The translations under genes were made by a program, and so were the position numbers. From positions 1 to 20,496 of IMG/VR virus record IMGVR_UViG_3300049491_000435: a stretch of DNA of 20,496 nucleotides; one strand, given 5' to 3'. Below are positions 1 through 6,361 of the stretch, piece by piece. Origin of the DNA: a virus. Numbering within the stretch: the first letter of the stretch is position 1; the number at the start of each line of letters is the position of its first letter. The notes beneath the pieces were generated by a model, which had not been told where the DNA came from, did no database searches, and saw only the letters and a program-made list of their open reading frames with translations.

Positions 1-77
1 TTCAGTTCGGTGATTGCGAATAGGACTCCGGCCAGATCGACCGGGGGATGCAAGTGTACGTGGACGACGATCTTCAT
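1..77 (-). CDS. Start of a small unrecognised phage protein, cut by the window edge
   Basis: An ATG at 77-75 opens a frame that stays open to base 1 for 25 codons (MKIVVHVHLHPPVDLAGVLF and on). An in-frame TAA at 95-93 excludes a longer start. The beginning alternates hydrophobic and polar residues, which fits a beta strand, followed by a likely helix. It begins 30 bases after the endolysin stop and continues the same direction. There is no clear Shine-Dalgarno site, since the bases before the ATG are a run of C. I do not recognise the family. By position it could belong to the lysis cassette, but nothing visible shows a signal peptide or lipobox, so a spanin role is not supported. Confidence 0.45.
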   Translation of the reverse strand, partial: MKIVVHVHLHPPVDLAGVLFAITEL

Positions 78-107
78 GGGGGGGATTTGCAGTTAGGGAG
101 CGCGAGC

Positions 108-656
108 CTACGTGATGTGTACGCGATGCGCGAACCACCCGAACATGAAGTTCTCGTTTGCTTTCCGCGCTTCGCCGCGCTCCAGATAGTAGGTGCCCTG
201 CTGGGCATTGAGCGCATTGAGCATCACGACCTCGCCAAGGGTTTTGCGCCGAAGAATGAATGCACGAAGTGTCGCCAGCGTCGCGGGGCCAAGGTTGCCA
301 TCGACCTCGATATCGGGGTAATGCGTCCCGCCCTGGTTGAAACTGTTCAACGCGCGTTGAATGAACTTCACGGCCTTGCGCGGAGAGATGTTCACGCCGC
401 ACTCGAACAACTCGTCGGCGACGCGCTCTCCGGCCGCATTGGTCACGTCATCCAGGCGCATCAGGTCCCACCAGCCGCGCCGGTAAATGTCCGTGGCAAC
501 TGACAGCGGCATGTCACGCATCGGTCCGCGGTAGTTGAACGTGCGAGCGGTACTGGACGTGATGCCGAACATCGTCTCTCCGCCGGCATCGTCCGGGTCT
601 TTGGAGTAGCGGCCTTCAATGCCGATGATCTTCAGGAACGAATCTTCGAAACTCAT
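108..656 (-). CDS. Endolysin, GH108-type N-acetylmuramidase with C-terminal peptidoglycan-binding region
   Basis: This 182-residue protein should cleave peptidoglycan in the periplasm at the end of infection. Residues 14-32 carry the signature of glycosyl hydrolase family 108: the expected catalytic Glu14 in EGRYSKDPDDAGGETMFGIT, a Gly-Gly-x-Thr turn, then GIT. The second half, about residues 80-165, fits the companion peptidoglycan-binding domain, with 'FECGVNISPRKAVKFIQRAL' followed by 'VDGNLGPAT'. Length is normal for the family. There is no signal peptide or SAR membrane segment at the N-terminus, so export should depend on a holin. Its ATG at 656-654 overlaps the stop of the holin candidate as ATGA, implying coupled translation. 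Function is confident from the motif; the family name is from memory and not from a search. Confidence 0.9.
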   Translation of the reverse strand: MSFEDSFLKIIGIEGRYSKDPDDAGGETMFGITSSTARTFNYRGPMRDMPLSVATDIYRRGWWDLMRLDDVTNAAGERVADELFECGVNISPRKAVKFIQRALNSFNQGGTHYPDIEVDGNLGPATLATLRAFILRRKTLGEVVMLNALNAQQGTYYLERGEARKANENFMFGWFAHRVHIT

Positions 657-853
657 GACTCGTCACCGGCAGGCGGATCATCCGCATCGCGCACGACGTA
701 CTGCACGGCAGCGGTCACGAGGACCGTCAAGGCGCCCTGGACCTCGATAGGCACATCCAGCGCGACCTGCTTGGCGGCCCACACCGCGATTGTGACAACG
801 GCTCCGGCCATCACGCCGGCGATGACCTTGTTCGTCGGCTTGCTGCTGCTCAT
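653..853 (-). CDS. Holin candidate, two membrane segments
   Basis: A 66-residue protein with two hydrophobic segments, about residues 10-30 and 36-54, joined by a short turn containing Asp-Val-Pro. The N-terminus is short and polar with lysine, and the tail is acidic (RDADDPPAGDES). This size and topology match class II holins. The pattern 'IAGVMAGAVVTIAVWAAKQV' followed by 'DVPIEVQGALTVLV' resembles holins found next to endolysins in many prophages. It would form pores in the inner membrane that let the cytoplasmic endolysin reach the wall. It overlaps the upstream membrane protein (ATGA at 853-850) and the endolysin (ATGA at 656-653), so the three are likely translated together. A role as antiholin to its upstream neighbour is an alternative. 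Confidence 0.75.
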   Translation of the reverse strand: MSSSKPTNKVIAGVMAGAVVTIAVWAAKQVALDVPIEVQGALTVLVTAAVQYVVRDADDPPAGDES

Positions 854-1206
854 GGCTGTCCTTTCGTTGTGCGCCTGACATCTGCCGCTTCGACGGCGCT
901 GATTCGTCGACTCATGTCATCGAGTTTGAACCTGACTTCCGATTCGACCTTGGCGTCGATCACCGCAGCGTGATTCAGTTTGTCGTTGATCGCTTTAACT
1001 TCGGCCCCCATTTCGGCCTGGCGAACGACTTGTTCAGACTGAGTCCTGGACAAGTCGCGCACCCCGAAGAACATGGCGACGGCCTGGGCCGCGCCAAGCC
1101 CGAGAACGCCCAAGATCCAGACAAGCGGAATCTCGCGCGTGATCTTGATCGTCTGTTTCGATGCGTCGATCGAAGAGAAATCCGTATCTCGAATGTGCGG
1201 CTGCAT
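850..1206 (-). CDS. Single-pass membrane protein with coiled-coil tail, lysis cassette (antiholin- or spanin-like candidate)
   Basis: A 118-residue protein. Residues 1-26 are polar, residues 27-48 form one clear membrane helix (IPLVWILGVLGLGAAQAVAM), and residues 52-108 are charged and predicted helical or coiled coil. The start is taken as the ATG at 1206-1204, because a GGAG Shine-Dalgarno core sits eight bases upstream. A GTG in frame at 1215 is too close to that core. It follows the giant ejection protein after a short gap and overlaps the holin candidate as ATGA. A short N-terminus, one membrane helix and a coiled coil is the layout of an inner-membrane spanin or a pinholin or antiholin partner. 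The sequence does not decide between these, and no outer-membrane spanin partner is visible. Confidence 0.65.
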   Translation of the reverse strand: MQPHIRDTDFSSIDASKQTIKITREIPLVWILGVLGLGAAQAVAMFFGVRDLSRTQSEQVVRQAEMGAEVKAINDKLNHAAVIDAKVESEVRFKLDDMSRRISAVEAADVRRTTKGQP

Positions 1207-1222
1207 CGCGATCACTCCACGT

Positions 1223-4200
1223 TTAGAACAAGCCGGCCTGGTTCGGATCGCCCTTCTTGTCGATCTCGTCGACGAGCCCGCGGATCATGTCGGCGATGCG
1301 CTTGGGAGCGCGCGCATCCGCTTCCAGCGAGCGCATCAGGGCCACCACGGGCTCGGAAGCCTCTCCGCCCAGCAGCGAGCCCTGGGACAACGCCTCGTTG
1401 ACCTTCATGCCTTGCTCACGCGCATCGCTATAACGGCGCACCGCCTCGACCAGGTCGGGCGCGAAGTCACGGCCGGCGCGAGTCCCTGCGTCCAGCAAGT
1501 TGCGCAACTTTGCAACCTCAGGCGCCGCACGCAGCATGCCGCCCAAGATGTTGCGCACGTTGGCATCGGTGGATTCGGCCATCAGAGCGACGATGTTCGG
1601 GTCGTCGTAGGCCTTCGAGAAGATCGCATTCCGAATCCGATTGGCGCCGCGCTGCGACAAGCGTCCATCGGCGGTCATCAACTGACCTTGTTCGGCTGGA
1701 CTGACGGCGTAGCGCATGAACTGACGGATGAACTCGGCCGAGCCGCCGGTGTTCATCTGTCCGTCGTCGCTGGTGATGAGGCCTTCCAGGTCCGGCAAGC
1801 GCTGTGCATCGGCGCGCGCCTGCTCGGTATCGCTCATGGCCGAAACCGCCGACTCGTTCGCTTGGCGCGCGAAGTCCGCGCGATCGACATCCACGGTCCG
1901 CTCGCGCACCAAAACCGGCCGGTCCATGGAGCGCACGTCCGCCGCGGTCAAGCCGAAACGCTCGGCGTTCTCCTCAAGGTAGGCGCGATACCGATCAGCC
2001 TTGCCGCCCTGGTACGCGCGGCGCAGGGCGATCGTGCGGGCGTTGCCAGATTCGACGATGCCGTCGGGACCGATGATCGGAGCGCCGTCCGAGGCCTTCG
2101 GCGAATCGGCCAGCAGCTCGGGCTGGATGTCGTTCTGGATGCGCGTGATCTGCGCCTGAGAACTCATGCGCGATCGGTCGCGCGGCTGAATGTCTTGGTT
2201 GAAAGCCGGGTTCGGGTTCAGGTCGTCGTCGTGCGACGTGATCAACAAACCGACATCGGCGAGCCGGTATTGCACCGGCACCCGCAGGCCGCGCTCGGTC
2301 ACGACCGAGGTTTGCGCACCGGTGGCGCCCAGATCAGGCGCACCAGCGGCATGGCTCAGTCCTTCGGCTTGCGCACCGGACTGGCCGACTTCTTCACTTG
2401 CTCGTTCAGGCCGGTGCAGTAGGCCTCGGCCCACTCCTTCGTCCCGAATCGAGGCGCGACTTGATTCGGCGAGGAAGCCGGCACGGATGGCGTCGGTGAT
2501 TTCGCCGCGCTGGTGGGCGTCATTCAGGGCTCCTTCGATCTGCTCACGTAGCAAATTATATTTGACAGCGGGCAGAAGGTCTATGGCCTCCGGTCGGGCG
2601 TTGCCCTTGCCGCGTGAGTTGTCCACGCCCTGGAAGTCGACACGCAGGTCGTTGCGATAGCGCTTCGTCAGCGCACGCATGACTTCGCTGGCGCCGACGT
2701 GTGTCTTGACATGCTCGGCCAGCGGCACCGTTCGGCCGCTGCCTTCCTTGCGAGCCATGTTCATCGCGCGCGACATGGCCTGATAGAAGGCGTCGACCGG
2801 ATCGGCGTAGGTGTACAGGATGCGCACGTCGCGCCCGGCATCGAGCGCCTGTTCGATCTTCTTGATCGACGAATCCAAGCCGTTCATGTTCGTGTCGAAC
2901 ACGATTTCCGGATTGCCGAGCTTTCCGCCTGCGGTTTTCAATCCGGTGCTCTTGCCGGCACCGGTGCCTCCGGCGGTGAACAGGACCGCGCGGTCCTTGC
3001 CTGCTGGCGTCGGCCCGGCCAGCCGGTCGGCGTAGACCTTCTTGATGAACGCGCTGGCCGGCTCATGCACGTCGGCGCTGCGGGTGCGGTCCTTCAGGTA
3101 GTCGGGCGAAAGCTCGCGCGCGGTGTCGGTGTTCAAGACCGTGCCGCCATTCGAGTCAGGCCGCTTGGCGTACTCGGCGACCGCTGCGTCGTAGTCCTTG
3201 CGCAGCTTGGCGCTCAAGCGGTCGGTGATCGGGTTTCCGGTCGGCTCGGTCGCGCGCCGCAGCCCCTCTTCGGCATCGGCAAGGCTCTTGCCTACCGCCC
3301 CGGTCGCTCCCCGCGGCCGCGCGGGTCCTTCGCGTTCGGCTCTGGGCGCTGCATTGCGGTCAGGCCCGGACTGCTTTCCCCCGGAGCCAGTTTCGAGGCG
3401 AGTTGCTTCTGCACGTCGCCCCAAGTCTTCGCTGCCGACAGCACCTTGCTTGCCTTGAGTCTCACGTGCCTTCCCCTCTTCGATGATGCGCCTTACTTCC
3501 CGGTCAAAAGCCCCAGGACTGTTCTCGAACTGCTGCGCGGCGCGCTCGACGGCAGCCGAGTCGTACTCCAGTGCCTGCCATGTGGTTTTCGCGCGTGCAG
3601 CTTCCTGGTCGCCGAGCCGGTGCGCCTTGCGCCAGGCGGTTTCGCCCTCGGCGCGCATGCGCACTGCGTCGACCATTGGATCAAGCGCGAGTTCGCGCAC
3701 TTCCGGCGCCGGGATGGCCTTGCGTTCGGCGCCCAACTTCGCCGCCCGGGCCTCGAACTTCGCCTTGATCTCGGGATCGGTGACGGCATCGGCCAGTTTG
3801 AGGTACTCGGCACCGCGGGCGGCATCGGTGGCGCGCTTGCGTTCCGCGGCGATCTCGGTATCCAGGTCCTTCAGTACCTGCGTGTCGGTCGCCTGCTCGC
3901 GCAACTGCACCAGTTCGCGCTCGCGCTTGGTGGCGCCACGGCGGCCGGCGGGCAACTCTTCGGCCCGGCCGACCGGGATACTGCCGCGCTTTGGCACTTC
4001 CGGTTTCTCGACCGGGATTGAGGCCAACTCGGTCGCCTCGCCGGCCGGAATCTTCTCGGCGCGCAGCTCGTTCGCCCGCGCTTGGAGCGCTTGGCGCAAT
4101 TCTGGCTCTTCGGTGGCCTGCGCAGTCTTCTCCAGGGCTTCAGCCTCGGCCGCGCGCTTGCGCTGTGCCTCGGCGGCCCGGGCGTCGGCTTGGACCTTCT

Positions 4201-6358
4201 TGGCCTGCTGCTCAAGCACGCGCACCGTTTCGGGACTGGCGCCTTCCTTCAGACGGTCTATCTCGGCAAGACGAGTGTCAAGATCTCCGGGGCGCGCGGA
4301 AGCTTCACGTGAAACCGTCGGTGCAGGCTCAGGCACTCGCGGCGCGGGCTGCATTGCCTCGGCCTCAAACGCGCGCACTGTGCCGGGCTCCAGTTTCTGG
4401 TCAGGCCCGAGCGCATAGCGTACCTTCGCCTTGATCTTGCGCTCCTTCAGGTTCTGGATGCCTTTCTTGAGCAGCGTGAAGGCAGGCAGCGGGACCGTTC
4501 CGCCCGAGGCCATGTAGGTCGCCAGCGTGTCGAATCCCTGCACCAAAACCGAGGCGGTGTTCGACGTGTTCACGGATCCAGGCGGTGCGGTATTGATGTC
4601 GGCCACGACATCGCGCAGGTCGCGCATCTGCTCGGCGCCTTTCTTGCCAAACAGGAAGTCAAGTTTCCCGTCCTCGTCAAGTTTGTCGACGACGCGGCCG
4701 AACTTGGCCGACGAAGGAACCTTGTTGCCGCGCTCGTCGCGCGCATCTCCGCCGAACACTTGCTTGCGGATGTGATCGATCGCGGTGCCGCGCATGTCCT
4801 TCCAGGCCTGCGCGCCTTTCTCGCCTGCGCCGATGAGCGTGTCGCGCACGTTCTGCACGTCGGCAAGCGAGCCGCGCAATACCGCGCGATCGAACACGTC
4901 CTCGAACGCGGTGCGCCGGTCGCTGCTGTTCTTCTTGAGTTGGATCAAGTCGCGGATGACGCCCTTTTCCTTGAACTCCTTGGCGTACTCGGCGTACAGC
5001 TTGCGTGCCCCCTTGTAGAGGTCGCCTCCGGCGTTCTCGGTGGCCGCGTCGATGCGCTTGATCAGTTCGCCCGCGTGCACGCTGTTGGGCGTGCCGAATT
5101 CGGTGTTGGCGCGGATCGCCTTGCGCACGTCTTCGAGCGCCTTGATGCTCACCTGACCGGTGGCTTCCGGGTCGTTCTTGAGCAGCTGCTCTTCGGCCAA
5201 CTTGAGAATCGGCGCGAGTTTCTCGCGGGTCGTCTGCGTCTGATCCTCGATGTATGAGCGCACGGCGCTGTAGGGCACCAGTTCCGAGGTTTCGCCAGCC
5301 GCATCGGCCGCCTCGTAGGCAGCTCGGATTTCCTGCTTCGCCTTCTCGGCCTTCTCGACGATCGGGTCGACCACCTTGCGCCCGAGCGCACCGCGGTCAA
5401 TCTCCGTGGCTCCCGTCTGCTCGATGAAGGCTTCGAAATTCTTGGTCACAGCCTCTGTCTTGTCGGCAGCGGCCTCGCGCAGCGGCTTGCCGAGTTCCGG
5501 GTTCTTCGCCGTTTCTTTTTCAAAGCGCTGCTGCTCGAAGGTGCGTTCGGCATCGCCCTTGGTCAACTTGACCGGCACCGGCAGCGAGGCGGCACGCTCA
5601 CGGCGCTGCGTCGCCACTTTGGTGCCAGCCGCGCCGACACTGCCAGCCGGAGGCGCCTCGCTCGGGAGCGCGCGCTCGACGGCCTGCGCAATGGCCTTGA
5701 TGGGCGCCTCCAAGCCGCGCCTGGCCGGCTCTGTGGCGAGCGCAGCAGATTGCCGCATGCCGAGACCGCTCGGCGTTGCCGCGCCGGCGAGCGAGCCATG
5801 CACCCCGATGACGGGAGGCGCGTTCTGCGCAGCCTGGTCGAAGCCCTCTGTCAGGGTGCGGCCGAACTCGGTTTGAGGCTCTGGCCCCGTCGTGATGCCG
5901 GTAGCCTGGTAGATGTCCCGGACCAAGCCAATGCCCTTCTCGGCGCCGACCTGCATGCCGGCCTCGCCCGGGCCGCCGCCGGCCGCGCCGGTCAACCCGA
6001 TCAAGCCGCCGACGGTGCCGCCAGCCACTTTCGCGAAGATGTCGAGCGCACCCTCGACGGCTCCGACCACCTTGTCGCGCACCGGATTCGCGGCGGCGAC
6101 GCGCCGGCGCTGCTCGGCCTGCACCTGAGCAGGCGCTTGCCCTGCCGCCCACTGCGGATCAACGCCTGGGATTTCGACGCGCCTTCCAGGCGGAGCCAAG
6201 CCGCCTTGGTTTCCGCTCACATCCGGCAGCGCGCTTTCGACGGTGGGAGTCGGTGCGTCTGCCTCCCATGCTGCCGGCGCCGCGCTGCGGCCGCGCAGGC
6301 CAGTGGCGGCGCGCGGCTTGTCTTCGACGACAGGATCGGATTCCCAGGGTGCGGACAT
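1223..6358 (-). CDS. Giant ejection/polyvalent protein with permuted zeta-toxin-like kinase and ddrB-type ParB domain
   Basis: A 1711-residue protein, the last of the ejection module. Residues 1-40 are proline/alanine-rich and hold two WE[AS]D motifs (PWESDPVV at 4-11, AWEADAPT at 30-37). Residues 95-130 are small and hydrophobic, resembling a membrane-interacting segment. Residues 260-650 are long charged helices ending in the segment APPGSVNTSNTAS (591-603), typical of phage ejection proteins. Residues 694-779 and 810-891 are two diverged copies of one helical module. Residues about 1050-1290 look like a zeta-toxin-type kinase with Walker A GGTGAGKST (1130-1138, Lys1136). Residues about 1350-1490 match the ParB-like domain of P1 DdrB-type proteins, with 'QPRDR' and 'APIIGPDGIVESGNARTIAL'. 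The C-terminus is helical. Known polyvalent proteins carry such domains and are thought to enter the host with DNA. Delivery here is inferred. The reading frame is intact. Start ATG 6358 has only a weak AAGAAG ribosome site and follows the upstream stop by 3 bases. Confidence 0.85.
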   Translation of the reverse strand: MSAPWESDPVVEDKPRAATGLRGRSAAPAAWEADAPTPTVESALPDVSGNQGGLAPPGRRVEIPGVDPQWAAGQAPAQVQAEQRRRVAAANPVRDKVVGAVEGALDIFAKVAGGTVGGLIGLTGAAGGGPGEAGMQVGAEKGIGLVRDIYQATGITTGPEPQTEFGRTLTEGFDQAAQNAPPVIGVHGSLAGAATPSGLGMRQSAALATEPARRGLEAPIKAIAQAVERALPSEAPPAGSVGAAGTKVATQRRERAASLPVPVKLTKGDAERTFEQQRFEKETAKNPELGKPLREAAADKTEAVTKNFEAFIEQTGATEIDRGALGRKVVDPIVEKAEKAKQEIRAAYEAADAAGETSELVPYSAVRSYIEDQTQTTREKLAPILKLAEEQLLKNDPEATGQVSIKALEDVRKAIRANTEFGTPNSVHAGELIKRIDAATENAGGDLYKGARKLYAEYAKEFKEKGVIRDLIQLKKNSSDRRTAFEDVFDRAVLRGSLADVQNVRDTLIGAGEKGAQAWKDMRGTAIDHIRKQVFGGDARDERGNKVPSSAKFGRVVDKLDEDGKLDFLFGKKGAEQMRDLRDVVADINTAPPGSVNTSNTASVLVQGFDTLATYMASGGTVPLPAFTLLKKGIQNLKERKIKAKVRYALGPDQKLEPGTVRAFEAEAMQPAPRVPEPAPTVSREASARPGDLDTRLAEIDRLKEGASPETVRVLEQQAKKVQADARAAEAQRKRAAEAEALEKTAQATEEPELRQALQARANELRAEKIPAGEATELASIPVEKPEVPKRGSIPVGRAEELPAGRRGATKRERELVQLREQATDTQVLKDLDTEIAAERKRATDAARGAEYLKLADAVTDPEIKAKFEARAAKLGAERKAIPAPEVRELALDPMVDAVRMRAEGETAWRKAHRLGDQEAARAKTTWQALEYDSAAVERAAQQFENSPGAFDREVRRIIEEGKARETQGKQGAVGSEDLGRRAEATRLETGSGGKQSGPDRNAAPRAEREGPARPRGATGAVGKSLADAEEGLRRATEPTGNPITDRLSAKLRKDYDAAVAEYAKRPDSNGGTVLNTDTARELSPDYLKDRTRSADVHEPASAFIKKVYADRLAGPTPAGKDRAVLFTAGGTGAGKSTGLKTAGGKLGNPEIVFDTNMNGLDSSIKKIEQALDAGRDVRILYTYADPVDAFYQAMSRAMNMARKEGSGRTVPLAEHVKTHVGASEVMRALTKRYRNDLRVDFQGVDNSRGKGNARPEAIDLLPAVKYNLLREQIEGALNDAHQRGEITDAIRAGFLAESSRASIRDEGVGRGLLHRPERASEEVGQSGAQAEGLSHAAGAPDLGATGAQTSVVTERGLRVPVQYRLADVGLLITSHDDDLNPNPAFNQDIQPRDRSRMSSQAQITRIQNDIQPELLADSPKASDGAPIIGPDGIVESGNARTIALRRAYQGGKADRYRAYLEENAERFGLTAADVRSMDRPVLVRERTVDVDRADFARQANESAVSAMSDTEQARADAQRLPDLEGLITSDDGQMNTGGSAEFIRQFMRYAVSPAEQGQLMTADGRLSQRGANRIRNAIFSKAYDDPNIVALMAESTDANVRNILGGMLRAAPEVAKLRNLLDAGTRAGRDFAPDLVEAVRRYSDAREQGMKVNEALSQGSLLGGEASEPVVALMRSLEADARAPKRIADMIRGLVDEIDKKGDPNQAGLF

Positions 6359-6361
6359 GGA

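Noticed and set aside
48-503. Plus-strand open frame opposite the endolysin
   Set aside because: The minus strand encodes a clear GH108 endolysin here, and the plus frame has no recognisable motif.
1073-2422. Long open frame on the plus strand
   Set aside because: It lies wholly opposite the giant ejection gene, its translation is rich in Arg, His and Ala as expected for a GC-rich shadow, and it shows no domain motif.
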